Position numbers and translations under genes: made by a program. A stretch of 64,000 nt of DNA from Tanytarsus gracilentus (lineage: Eukaryota; Arthropoda; Insecta; Diptera; Chironomidae), in assembly GCA_038502055.1 (NCBI GenBank), contig JAXRKN010000044.1, positions 7,448,501 to 7,512,500 on the forward strand. The letters run 5' to 3'. The notes under the pieces are model-generated. The model searched no databases, was not told the DNA's origin, and saw nothing but the letters and a program-made list of their open reading frames with translations. This document shows, piece after piece, positions 14,301 through 27,638 of the stretch. The stretch's first letter is position 1. The number at the start of each line of letters is the position of its first letter.

Positions 14301-17300
14301 TTGAATAGATCAATCATGCAATCGAGACATAAGAGACTTAATTATTTGTTTTCGTAGAGTTTAAAATGTAAAATACTTTAGGGTTTGTGCCTAAAGAACG
14401 TTGACTTTGAGATCAAGCTAACTCTCAATGAAAATTTTAAAATTACTTTAGATTTTGTGTCTTCGAATCTTTAAGAAGACAATGTTTTTTCCTTTTTTGC
14501 GTACTTTTTATTTTTTAATAAATCATAATTCAAAGCAAATTTTAATCCCAAAATTTTTATTAAAAATCTTTTAGGGTAATCTGACCTTGTTTCGTTCATA
14601 TTTTTTAAAAAATTTCGTATTTACTTTCATGACACGAGTAAAATTTTTGAGGTTACTCGTGTAAATGAAATTTAATAAATAAACATCTGTATCATCTAAA
14701 TAAAAGTTTTTCGTCTATGTTGACATTAAATAAATATATTTTATTCATTGCCAGATGAAGTTCAAATTCTTTTTGTTATGTAAAATGTGAACAGGTGTGT
14801 CTGGATGGTGATAAAATTTTATTTAATAATTTCTAAAGTCTGATGAAATTCTAACTTCACAAAAATTAATCAGCCCTTGCTAAAATCACTCTAAATCTAA
14901 TTACAATATTAATACGTAGGTATCTGAATTGAACCTTTATAAAACTGACAATTTTTGCGCTCTCACAACTTCAGTGCGTAGGCGGTTTTCTCGCTTGTTT
15001 ATTGTCATTGTCACTTACTTCAGATGCCTGCAAGCGCTTGCAAAAAGAATGTTCATTTTACAAGCTCGAGTTTAAATTGCTCGTTTTAAATAATTACAAA
15101 CCATTAGTCGAACAAATAAATTGTAAAAAATATTGTAGCCAACGCTAATTGCATAGATTTTTCTCCATTTGACATCCGAGTGCGGACATCAAAAATTTGT
15201 GATGTGATCAAGTATTTGAATTTTAATTAAAGTTAAAAATGTGTCCGCATATGGATTTGACATTAAATATTTTTCCATTGAGGCTGATCGCGACAGGTTA
15301 CAAGCGAAAAATTTCCCTATCATCTCACTCCGTCGCAGTCGTCAGCGCTCAATTAAATTAGAATGCAAATGACATTTATCAAAAAAAGAAAAACAGTTGA
15401 AACCTGTAAGTGCGGAATTTTAACATTAACAAATTATTGCACTTCTCGAATGTGCTGTTAATTGAGATAACATGTGCGGAATGTGCCTGGCATGATGACA
15501 GTAGTGGTCGTGGCATTGGGGAAGATTGGAGTGATAAAGTGAAATTTCTGGTTCTGTCTCGAGCTCTCCTATCAGGAACTTGCTTGTGATGAGGATGAAT
15601 TTAAAGTGACGTGAAAAATTGTCGAGTCGATTTATTATCAAACCCCTTCAACTGTCACTTGCAATCTAAATGTGTAGGAAAAAAGTACGTAAATCCTTGA
15701 ATGGTGCCAACATGAGTTTATGATAGGTATCAATTTATTGGAACTCGCGCCTACGCCGAATGGACATAAATTATGCTTCGCAACATTCCAGCGGACACTT
15801 TTTTATATATTGAGAATGCGCTTAGAGTTGAGTGAGATAAAACTCGCACGGGCTCCCTGTTCACACTCGCTCGGTCGCCTATGGTGAAACCGCTAAAATG
15901 ACATGATAAAAGTGACACATTGCAAAGCGGCAAAACTTGATTTTTTGATCTCTTCTCTCGAGTTTTAAATGACGCTCGCTTTTTTTTGCGAGAGAGAGAA
16001 AACGAAATAATTTTTAGACAGCCAAACATTAATGTCAATTTTTATATTTCCCCATAAAAAAAGAGTTTGATTGCAGCAAATTAGCCTTTGAAATTAACTG
16101 TCATCACAAATGTATCTGCTGCTGACTTAGAAGAAGTTATAATAGGAATTACTAATGATTTCTAATTTAGTGCCATTAATCTTCATTCAATTTAAGAGAG
16201 AAAAAATTATTAAAAAATATTTAAATTTTAAAAGGTTAAAGTCAATTTTTTTGTTTGACATTTTTAAATGACCTTTAGGAATTAACATCAGGGGGTGGGA
16301 CAGTGGGATTTAAATTTTTAAATAAATTCAAAGTAAAATTATTCAAATGCATTTAATTTAAAAATTAGAAGATAAAGAAAATTTGAATTAAAATTAAAGT
16401 GCAAAATTTAAATTCATTATAAAGTTAAAAACCAATGAAAAATTTTCAATAGTCGCAATTTATTTTTTCAAATTGTTGAAATAACCGGAAAAATTACCTT
16501 AACTAACTCCACAGAATTTTAATAAACTTGTCAATTGGAATTTTTTTTCGAAACCATTAATCTCAGAGCTGAAACTTCTTAAGCTATTTTTGCACGATAA
16601 ATAAGGTGATGAAATTGTCGACTGACAGCCATCTAATAGGCGATTGATTCGCTACTGCCTTCGACAATATATTCCCGTAATGCTATGAATATCGCATTAA
16701 TGAATGTCTGTATATTGCTTCCTATAATCGCACAACATTAACAACTTCTTTTCATTCTCTCTCGATACCTCACGAAAACATGTTCATGAGCTTTGAGGTA
16801 GGGAGAGATTTTTCTTCGTGTCATAAATAAAAATGTTAATGATGGTGACCTTTCTGTGTGAATTAAAAAATGTGTGCAATTTTTTATGTAATTAATCAAA
16901 ATTTTACTATAATTGGGGGTAAAATTAACAAAGTGTTCTTCCCCATTCGTAAAAAGTTCATGGCTTATTTTTCTCTCTTTTTGCACTAATGAACTTATTA
17001 CATGACTCTTCTTTCACTATACACACAATGAGTGCACATTTAAGCATGAGGTGAAATTAAAATGTGCAATTGCTGCTGCAGCTAACCCAGTCGACACGCG
17101 AAGATGCTTCAAGGAGAGAGAGAGAGAATCTCAATGCAACTTGTTTCATTCCATTTGAGCCACAACTTTGTGCGGTTTCCTTACCTGTTCATTACAATGA
17201 AAAATTTATCGAGAGCAAATGCGAAAAAAAACTTTGAGGGAGAGAGAGCATCATCATCATCTTTAACCAACCATCTGTGATTCCGATTGACTTTAACAGT

Positions 17301-20300
17301 TAAACTAGAACATCATCAATGAACTCATAAAAAAATGGGAAAAACGTAACAAAAAAGTACACTGAGAAGTTGAAATCATCGTCCAGATTCCGATACACAA
17401 TTTTATATATTTTTTTCTCCTATCAAAATGCGCAAAAGAAAACGGTATTAAATTTTTCTCTCATTGGCGATCGGTGGCAGAAGAAGTTCCATTGACTCTT
17501 TCTTCTCCTATGCTGCTCATCTTCAGTAGCCTCTATGTGAAATGTTGAGGAAGCGAGTAAAAGTTATTGCCATTGTACGAATGTCCATTATTACATTAAA
17601 AGATTTATATTGAAAGCAACAAGTGGAGTGAAATTATTTCTCGAGAATTCCCACAAACGATATTGTGGGGTTTATTTCTTGGTTAAGTAAGATTGAAATA
17701 TTTTTAAGCGTTCACTTGATCAAAAATAATTTATGTTACATCATTTTAAATTCTTAAGTGAAATTCACCGATAAAATATGCTAATTACGATCAATCAACT
17801 CTCTCTCATCAATTATTTAAGTGTTTCGGTTTAATTTTTCATAGACAAGTCCACAACACGAGAATCATTTGTTTCCCGCTGTCCGAACTGATAAATCTTC
17901 ACCGTGGCCGGACTTAAAACCTTATTAACAGCATTAACAAGATTATTCAATGAGAAAAATTGCAATTGCATTGGTCATGGCTCGCTACTTTATTTAATTC
18001 TCTTTTTCCTTTTAACCGAGCGCCTTTTCGCAGTTCATTACTCATTAGGTTCATAGTCAACATTTTACGGTTGCAATCGCAAAGCCATAAATATTGAGAG
18101 ACAAGAGTATCCCATCATCGAAGCAGCATCATTGTCGAACCATAAAACATTCTCACTCGGTGCATATATAAGCAAGCATGTGGTCATAAAATTCATATTG
18201 CTGGTAGAGCACAAATGCATAGAGAGAGTCGTCGAGTGTAATGCAATGCTCTAATCTCATTATTAATTACCTACGAGCACTCATTTCGTGTTTGTATGGC
18301 AATCCATCATTCTATCTACTCACCGTGTCGCTCGTTTGCATTATGCGCAATAAAAACGGGAACGATTGAGCCATTCGGTGTGGTTGTTAGGTGGATCTAA
18401 GGATCATTTGATATAAATTCAAAGGGTTGGTAATTTAGTTATAAAATATATAGGATATATACTTTAATATATAGGAAGTATATAAGTTGATAATAATTAC
18501 ATAAAGACTTTTATACATTAAGTATAAAAAAATTTATATATGAAGTATATAAGAGTTTTATACAAGTATATTGACTTAGGTATTTTTAAATCGTTTAAAA
18601 AGTATCAAAGCCTTCCCTGGATCTATCAAACGAGAACTCTTGACATGTTAACTTTTATATCTGCACTCACTCTCTTTTCCTCCGGAGAGTTAGGCTCAAA
18701 ACAATCTCAAGTGGCTGCTTGTTGTGTACTGAATTCCGTTTTTATTTTCTATATGCAAACAACTTGGCATAGTGTGGTAATTGACGATGGGTGATTAGCA
18801 CGAGCTCGCCGGCCACTTAATTGGTACTTGAAGGTGTGCACTTAAACTCTTTCGCTCTTTTCTACGCGTTTTTCATCAACATCTCGCGCGTATTTTGTGC
18901 ATCCATAAATCTTTCATGCAAGTCACCACAGCAAAGAGAATTCTCCTCTACCTCGGCTGATTAATTTGCAATTGCGTTTGCATGAATAAGTAAATTCACC
19001 AGTATATAAAGAAAATTATGATGTTTATCATCATGCCACAGATATCATGCACCTTCGGTATTTCTTGGCATTATTAATGTTTGCGAGTACAATCAGCGTG
19101 TAAATTACATGCTTTGCGAACGCTGCTATTAATGAATTCTAAAAATAAAAGTGAAGTAAAAATTGGAGAAATAATTTTTAAAATTCAATTTTTCTCACTT
19201 TAATAATTTTCGCGACTATAATCAACTTTCTCGGCAGCTTCTGATGATGTTCAGGTCGCGACCTGCCACGATCATTGACCCTCCACTCGTATTATGCTCG
19301 AAAGCTATTATCGCTGTGCAGTCCAATGTCGTCGTCATCATCTCCGGACAATAAATGTGTGGAGAATGCGATGGGAAGAAAAACCAGATTCCATCGTTCG
19401 ATTGATATTGATTACATGCTCCTTTCTTGCTCTCTCTCCCTCGGTCACAAATTTCCATTTATTGATTGGTTCTGCGTGTTTATGTTCCATCATGCTGCTT
19501 TATGTTATCTTTATGGCAATAATTTTCTTACTTATATGCGCTTCTTCAACTCTGTTGTAAGATGGGAAAAGATCACATAAAAGTATGTAAAATTGTAACC
19601 TGCCACAACATGCTGGTCAAATTAATAAATTAAAAAATTTCTGTGGAAGGTGATGAAAATTTGGAGAATCTAGTGAAAAAGTTATTTACTTTTTATATAC
19701 TTTGTTTATGTAAAATTGATTTCAAGTTTATAAAAATTAAAAAACCTAGTTAAATTTTCAAAATAAATTTAGGTGCAAATTTTTTATATAAATAAATTAT
19801 GTACAAGTATATAAGTACATATGTCCATATTATACAAGATTATTTAAAATTTTAAAATTTATTTAAAAAAATCGCAATGATAAAATTTAAAAAAATATTT
19901 AGATCACAAGATATTTAAATACCGCACTTGCCACGATCATTCCTGCCTCTTCTCTTCCTCGAAATGCTATTTACGTAAATGAATGCAGTTCGCGTTGTGA
20001 AACGATCACTCGGACAATGATGATGACTCGCGGGCACTTTTGTGTTGCTGAATATCTTGATTGTTAGACAATTGTCTGAAATTAAGAGTTGACGCCCACT
20101 CTAAATCGCCTTGCGGGCGGATAATCTGCGAGAGTGCACATATAATAACATATATTTTAATCACTCTCGATGCCAAGCATTTTTTTATATGTATGAAATA
20201 TTTCTTTGCAATGGAATAACAAATAATAGATCTTCCAGCAGCCAGGTTGATGGATGTTGATAAGGAAGACGGTTGTTATACAAGCTTTCAACTTTATTCA

Positions 20301-23300
20301 TTATATTCAATTCTGTCTCATGTATGTGCGCGCATACGTAGTGCTCGTCATTATTAGCATTCATTTTAATTTTGCCAGAGGACGAAAAGCTTTTTTTGTG
20401 CAGTGTTCAAAAGTCACCTAAGGTCGCGAAATGCATTAAAGTTTTTAGCGTTGCTTACGATGCTTTGAGGGAAAATCATTTTTAGAATTTTTAAAAAGGG
20501 ATATAAAATCAGGGGGTGGAACACTTTTAATATTTTTATTCTTCACAATAAAAACTCAAGCTTAAATGGAAGAAAAATAATCGCCAGAGCATAAAACATG
20601 TAACAATTATTTTATTTTTTATACGATGCCACTGAAGATTCCACAATTCGCACACCACACGTAAAAATTGCCGAGCGAAAAAGAGAAGGCAACAGCGATA
20701 CACTTGGAATGAGATGAGAGCAACATGAGAAGAATTAAATATGAACGAAAAAGCATGTTCAAGTAGCCCTAGGGCTCAATTATTTATTATTCGCCTTCTA
20801 AACATTTATACATCATTATGATTCTCTTTTATTTCATCGTTATACCACTGCCGGTGTTCGGCAAATATTTTTTTATTTGCTGCACTACTACAATTCACAT
20901 TGTTTGACCCGTCACGTTAAATATTTGCTCCTCTTATTATGAATTTGCTCTTCGGAGACTCTTCGAGGTTATGAGTCGAACGAGAATCGCAAGGGGTTGA
21001 ACACTTTCTGATTTTATAGAATTAATTTTAATAGAAAAACTATTTTCTAATTTCTAAATTTTTAACAAAAATTCAAACTTTCCATCCCTCGCAACTGCAC
21101 ACAACATAAGGAGAACAATGACGAGGTGGAAAGGTAACGACAAGAGGCTTGCATTGTTCAAAAAAGCATTTTTTGCTCTCTTCAAATGCCACAAAAATGA
21201 TGATGCAAAAAAAGGGTTTCCTTTAGTGTGTCTGTTGCACACAAAAATGTGAATATAATCTCTGACCGAATCAGGAATATAGTTAATGGAATAAAGGTGA
21301 TACAGGTCAATTTATATTCGCTTGTTTGACTCCTTTTCTTACTAAAGAACGACCGATGTGCACAGTTAAAAGAATCAGATGAGTGAAAAATTAGCAGATC
21401 CATGGCAGATCCATGTGAGCTTTTAAGAGATTTTTTCTTAAGGTAACAAGTGGATTTAAGTTTGAAATTAATCGTAACGTTTAAATAAAATTTTTGAATT
21501 TTAGTTTGAAATCATATTTAAATTAAAAAAATTTGGTCTTAAAATTTGTTTCTCTTAAATCTATTGAATAAATTTTTTGCATTAAATCCAAAGTTCTGCC
21601 CCTGATTTACAAAAAGCTCTAACCAATTTTCCCTCCGAATGTCTCGAAATTTTTAAAAGAAGCCTTTGATCTCGGGCAGCTCTGCAATCTTTGCGTTCTT
21701 CACATTTCGCCTTTTAATGCCATCGGGCAAATGTTGATCCTTTTCTGCTCTCGCTAGATTCACCCGTAATTTCCATTGTTTCACATGCAACAGTTTATAA
21801 AGAAAAAGAACAGCAGTCAGTGGATCCCTCACAATATGTTATTAAGTCAAAATGTTCAGCTCAACGCTGATTGAAAAATTGCAGCAAGTCTTTCATTTTT
21901 TTTGTGTCTTATCAGCTTTGAACATGTTCAAATGGCTACTGGCAATTTTTCTGTTGTTTGCTCCAATTTTCTTTAATGCTCAACATTTTCACATTTTTCT
22001 CTTGATTGCTTTTGAAGGTACTTAAAATGTAAAGTAAACAATTGTAAAACTAATCAGAGCAGAATAATCGATCGAATGGATAAATCGGGTCTCATCGAAG
22101 TGCTTTATCATATTCTGTTCTTCCCTCAAAAGAAATCAGCCGCAACATAAATTTTTTCCGTATAAATATTCATTTGAAGTGAATAGATAAACAGTGCGTG
22201 GGTGCAACTCTCTTTTAATATAAATTGTGTATTAATGGATATTTTTCTAATAACTCCCTACGGTACTTTTGAAATTGCCGCATTTAGCCTTGAACTCTTA
22301 CAACATGTTTTTTTATTATCGGGTAAAAAAGAGAAAAAAAATAATGGCAAAAAGAGGCATAAAAGGCAAAATCGAGAATATTTTGCGTGCAAATGCGATA
22401 ACTTGCGACATTCTTTATTCCTTTTTCGCATGCAAACCCGCTCTGTGTGTAAATGATTGACTCTGTCTGGCTTTGAACTCTCCTGATAATGTTTTCATAA
22501 GAATCTCGAGCATAATTTGTGGCACATACACAAAAAAAATAATTATGCGATGGACATTCGCAGGTATTTTTTGATTATTCTCTCTTCCTCTTCTCTGGTT
22601 ACATTTTAACCTTTGCTTCTTATGCCCTGAAGAAGTAATTGCGAACCATTTTATTCTTTGCAGATATTTTTTTCAAGGGATGAAACTTTTTTATTTAAAA
22701 AACTCCAATTTTTCGCTTAACACAGTAAAATTTATAAGGTAATTTTTGAATTTAAAAATAAGGTATCAAAAATTTTTTTAATAAAGTTTGTCAAATTTGA
22801 CTCATTTCATGGCATTATAGCGTGGACTGCTCTTGATTTATTTGAACAATCTGACGCAGGTTATGAAATATTGCACATATAATTTGACGGCTTCCACACA
22901 CATGAATGCAACGTATCATTTTTTTCGGGCTAAGGTGCATGTCATGCAATCTCTTTCTCCTTCATTTTCCTCTTTTTAATGATTGCTCGTGCTTACAAAA
23001 GCCAGAGAGTAGGATGCGACTGCATTTTAAGGTCAATTATGTTTTGCTCATCATTGAAGGCATAAAATTATCGAGAGCAAAAAATATATGTTGAGGATGA
23101 TGAATGAAGAGCTGTCTTAAGATAAATCCATAATTTTCATATAATCAAACATAGCGTTTATTACAACACGCGTCTCACTATCATTGTCCGAATTATTAAC
23201 ATTGACCGTTTAAGTGGTCGCGATGAGAATTCTTTCCATAATCTTTATAATCAGTGAAACAGCGATGCAAAAGCTTTTAATAATCTTTAACTTGTAAGTG

Positions 23301-24531
23301 AACATTGAAGGAAAAGAAAGAGAAGAAAAATTGCAGAAGCAATATTCAACGCTTTTGTGAATCAATTAATCATTGAGCTACTGGTCGCAGTTCTTGCTGG
23401 GATATTCAGTACCTAGCGTGGGACATTCAGAGTGGAAATTTAGAAAAAAAAATTTAAATTTTAAAATTAAAAGTGGGTTTTTTAATTTTTTTAAAATTTT
23501 TTAAAATTTTTGCTAATTGATAATTTTCACTCAATCGCTTCACGTTTAATTATATCCACATCGTTTCTCCTTCATCTCGGATTATATTGGCGATATTTTT
23601 TTGCTTTGTGAATGAACTGTGTGCATCGTGATGATGTTGCATCGCTTGTTAATTAATTTCAACTCATTGTTGACTGCAATTACTTACCTTCTTATGCTGC
23701 TGCACATTAATGTGCATATACGTAGCTTACTGTATATTTCTATCAGCACGGCTGACTGGTTTTAATTATGAAGTTATTTTCTATATCATCGGTAGCATTT
23801 AGCTAGATATTGCCTTACAACATGTTGAGAGGGGTCAATGGAAAGGAAAATTTCTCGGTGATTGATGCGGCAATGATCTTCGATGTGTTTTTTTCAAACA
23901 ATAATCTCAAAAATGTTTAAATGCAAAATTAAAAATTTGAATTTTAAAAATACGTTAAAAAAATTTAAAAACTTTCTCTTTAAAAATTTCACCAAATAAA
24001 TTTCGCTGCATTTTTGCAGTAAACCAAAAGTGACATGAAACATCGTAATTTATCCGATTTTGCCTTCTGCTGCATTCTCCGTCAGCCGCCGCCACCGCAG
24101 AACGAAAAAGGAGGGTACGAAAGTAATGAAGAGAAAATTGCGCAGAAGAAGGCTGCGAGAAGAAATTAATGTAAAATTCGTGATGAAGCCCTTTGGGCAC
24201 GTGGATGACTATCAGTCACTTTACATGTGAGCTAAACATTCTTTTTTCTCATTCACAGAATTTTCGCGAGCAGAGCATTGACGGCGAGGGCTTGCAGATG
24301 CTGACAGAGGAGCATTTAATCAATATTCTAGGAATGAAACTTGGACCAGCACTCAAGTTGCGTTTGAAGTTGTTGAAGCGTTTAAATGAGCCCTGCAATT
24401 GCACGTCATGCAACTCTTTGAGTGCAACTGCGAATGGCGAGGAAAATCTTATGGAGTCAAAGAGTTTCATCAACAACTTTACAAAAATGTCAATTCCACG
24501 TTCGGGAAGTGTCGAATCGGCAAAATTCTGA
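11352..24531 (+). CDS. SAM-domain nuclear cofactor, Samuel/Moses-like (5' end missing)
   Basis: Six visible exons: 11352-11841, 12692-12895, 12960-13086, 13158-13271, 13489-14085, 24259-24531. Joined in phase (first two bases finish an upstream codon) they give 600 residues to a TGA stop. All introns are GT-AG; one is only 64 nt (12896-12959). The protein is largely disordered: a basic nuclear-signal-like patch (KRAKRKP) followed by SLQYSVDKML near the visible start, Asn/Ser runs, a Gln/His run in exon 3 and Ser/Thr/Pro-rich exon 5. The C-terminus is a SAM domain (about residues 490-555) with W..DEVCSFV and IDGEGLQMLTEEHL followed by LGMKLGPALKL, the signature of polymeric SAM domains of Polycomb-like cofactors. 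The Drosophila Samuel and Moses proteins (nuclear-receptor cofactors) are the closest fit I know; that identity is inferred from memory of the family. An ATTAAA poly(A) signal lies at 24597-24602. Confidence 0.85.
14086..24258 (+). other. 10.2-kb intron splitting the SAM domain
   Basis: The donor is GTGAGT right after the Lys codon of CAEYVK (14083-14085) and the acceptor is tcattcacag before AATTTTCGC (24259). The splice falls between helix 1-2 and the rest of the SAM domain, in phase 0. I see no nested gene inside on either strand: frames reach at most about 100 codons and lack motifs. Around 18420-18560 and 19790-19820 there are irregular TATATA/GTATATAAG-type stretches, and GAGAGA runs occur near 17120 and 17240. 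The length suits regulatory sequence, but no element can be named from sequence alone. Confidence 0.7.
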
Positions 24532-25488
24532 TCAACTTTGTACTTTTTTTATTTCTCACTCATCCCACCTCATTTTATTTTTTTATTTGTTGATCATTAA
24601 AGTTGAAAATCTTTAAACATTTGCATTATTAGAGTTAAAAATTAAATTTAGTGAAAATTGACTTACACAAAAAATTTAAAGCTAACACGAAGTGATAACA
24701 AAAAATTAATTTTTTCTTTCTTTCTAAACTAAAAAGTTATTTTCAAAAATTCATTCGCATTAAATAATTTTTAATTGTACTTAAAAAGTAATAAACGAAT
24801 TAAATTTAGTAAAAATTGAAGAACTGTTAAATAAATTTAATTTTAGTAAATTAAGAATTCTCTTAAAAATATAAATTTAATTAGTGACGAAATTTTACTT
24901 TAATGGTCTTAATTATTTTAAAAATAGTAATTAAAATCAATTAGGATCATTTTTGTGAATAACCGTCAAAAAATCATTTTAGTCAAATTAACAATAAAGA
25001 CGAAAAACTATTTTTAATTTATTATCGTTATAAAAATGCAATCTTAGTTTTTAAGTTCAATAAAATTAATTCGATTATTTTCACTCTAAGATCGAAAGAC
25101 AAATAAACTATGTAATGAAAGTGCCTTTTCATGGAAAGGAATTTATAAAAAAAACATCTAAAATCATTAAAAATTGCTCAAATGTTTCTCTTAAAAAATA
25201 CAAAAACACTATCAGATGTAACAGTATTTATGCTATGATACGAAAATAAAAAAATGTATAAATTTGTTAAATTTAATTTTGTTGACTTTTTAAAACTTTC
25301 AGTTTTTTAATTTTCAAAATTAAAGTAACGTATTTTTGAAATTCAAACTGTTCGGATTATTTTAGAAATTTAAAAACCCGTTATTTAAAAGCATCTTAGA
25401 AAGCTTTTCAAGCAGGTAGAAAAAAGTTTTCATTCTAAACTGAATTTTAATTATTCTTTAGTATAAATTTCATCATCAACAATTAAAC
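24532..25488. other. Very AT-rich intergenic stretch
   Basis: This is the 3' flank of the SAM-domain gene followed by the upstream region of the MATH-domain gene. It contains ATTAAA (24597-24602) and AATAAA (24790-24795), usable poly(A) signals for the upstream gene. I see nothing else: no open frame, RNA gene or repeat. Confidence 0.6.
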
Positions 25489-26625
25489 ATGGTGCTCGTA
25501 TCAAATCTCAACGAATTGAAAGCTGAAACTTTTTTCTTATGGAAAATAAACAACTTCTCGAAAATCGATTGGACGAAAGGATTCGTAATAAAATCAAAGG
25601 AATTTTCATTACCAGCAAGCAACGCCGTTTGGTATTTAAAACTTTCAACATTGCAATGCGAAAATGGAATATTTTTAATTCCAAAATTTTATCTAAATCA
25701 AGACAACGATGACGAAAATGCAAGATACAAATTCGATATCACATTAGAAGGTTTGTATAAAAATTAAATGAATTAAATTACAAAAGTAAATATTTTTTTG
25801 TAGATGGAACCGTCATAGAGTCAAAACTTCTTTCAACCGATGGGAAACCATCAATCGAGTGCCAACTTGGGAGATTTATTAAAGTTAGTGACGAAGACAT
25901 CATTGAGTTAAAACCACGTGTGACTTTCGAAACTTTGATATATTTACCCGAAGAGAAAAAAACTGAAGAAGAATTTCTTGAATCTTCGTTTTCTAATGAA
26001 CGTGAAGGAGTTAATGAAAAAGCGGCAGTTGAAAATGAGAGTGTTAGTTTGAACCCTGTTCAGGGTCCGCCATTCAATGAAAGTATCAAAACTTGTGTCA
26101 TTACACCTGAAGCAAAAGCAAAACTTATGGATGCCTTGAAAGAAATCGAAATTGCTCGAGATTTACAAAATGCTGCAGACAATTCTTTTATGGCTAAAAA
26201 TGAAGCTTCTGACGATGAATTCGATCACTTACCTGATGCTGCCAAAAAAATCACTCCCAAAAAGATGAAAAATCTTTCAAGTAGAAAACAAGAATTTATC
26301 GAGAAAGTTTCAAACTTTTACAATAAAAAACAAAATGAAATGGGAAATTTGGCTGCAAAATCTTTCTGGCATGCTTTAAATGTAAGTTAATAATTTTATA
26401 AAAAAAAATTAAATAATTAATTTTTTATTTTAGTGCAACTGTGAAGGCTCTGATGAATTATTATTTGACTACATCGCGGACTTATCTTTGAAAATCAACG
26501 AAAACAATTGTAATGAAATTCATCAATTTGCTGAAGATTTTAACTTGAACGAGCCGAAGGAAAATTTCATTAGAGCGAAAAGAAGAATTCGCGAAAAACG
26601 AGAATTTCTATTATCTTTACTTTGA
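25489..26625 (+). CDS. MATH/TRAF-like domain protein without visible BTB domain
   Basis: Three exons (25489-25750, 25804-26381, 26434-26625) join in phase through two tiny introns (53 and 52 nt) to give 343 residues ending in TGA. The start ATG follows tcatcaacaattaaac and opens directly into the domain. The N-terminal 150 residues look like a diverged MATH (TRAF-like beta sandwich) domain: FLWKINNFSKI, then VIKSKEFSLP, WYLKL and YKFDITLEG, as in SPOP-type proteins that use MATH to hold substrates. SPOP relatives continue into a BTB domain; this protein instead has an acidic linker and a Lys/Glu-rich helical tail (SRKQEFIEKVSNFYNKKQ), ending in a basic segment (RAKRRIREKREF). A role as a MATH-only adaptor is inferred. 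AATAAA lies at 26824-26829. Confidence 0.75.
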
Positions 26626-27638
26626 GCTATCTGAATAGTAAAAAGTATATTGGCGATATCAAGGAAGATTTTCAATCTTTATTTTAATTTGTAAAGATAA
26701 ATTAAGGTTGATTTTGGCAGATGAAATGGAAAAAAAATTGTGTTTTGCGAAGGAGACATGTGCATTTTTTATTTTAGTCGTTCAGCAGTTTTTGCAAAAA
26801 TGCGTCTAATTAAAGATATTTTAAATAAACTCGAATCTAGCATAGGACAATAAAACTTATTGAACATCTTCAGTTATTTGCATTTTTCCTCAATGAAATG
26901 TAAACTCTAGATTTCTCTTTTTATTTGAATAATTTTTTCATATTACAATTTACATTTTTTTCATTCATTCACCATGCGACTAATGAATAGTTTCATATAT
27001 ATATAAATCAAAATCGTGTCGTTAAAGGCTGATTAAACATTTAAAAGATCCCCCTCTCGTAGTGCCGTATATTGAAGATAATTTTTTAAACACCACTGAC
27101 AATGACATTCCTTAACATGATGGTTTAGACTTTTTTTAAAAATATATTTTAATTTTTTGAAATTTGTTAATTTGATGCTTGACGCTCAAAAATTACCAAC
27201 TCCCAAAAAAAGGACTCAATTGAAATATGGCTTCCATTCTTTTGCTATTTAAATTTTTTCTTTAAAGACATTTTTTTATGTTCGTCTCTGATAAAGTACA
27301 CAAAAATAATGATTTTATGTGCTACATTTTTTATATTTTTTTATCGCGTGCTAAAATTCTCTCCTATATGTATCAAGCTGCCAATATTTGATGAATGCTC
27401 TCCAATAAACACTCTTACTATTTATTGCAAGTCATTCGTCAATTCTTTTTGATAATATAAACTTAAAATCTTTTTTTCATGACATTGGAAGTACACAACA
27501 ATATAGTTATGAGGTAAAGTTACTTCATTCTTTCATCATCATCATTGTTACAGGTTTGAGCGAATTCACTAGTCGATTATAAGGATGTGTTTGTGGTATG
27601 GGTCATGGGTGAGGCCAGAATAATTAGGATGCGAAAAT
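26626..27638. other. Convergent intergenic region with 3' UTRs
   Basis: This lies between the stop of the MATH-domain gene (+) and the stop of allatostatin C (-), so it holds the 3' ends of two convergent transcripts. AATAAA at 26824-26829 serves the plus-strand gene; TTTATT at 27421-27426 is a possible poly(A) signal for the minus-strand one. I see no other feature. Confidence 0.5.

Noticed and set aside
18420..18560. TATATA-rich stretch as a satellite or origin
   Set aside because: The words vary without a fixed period and similar AT-rich sequence is common in the window.
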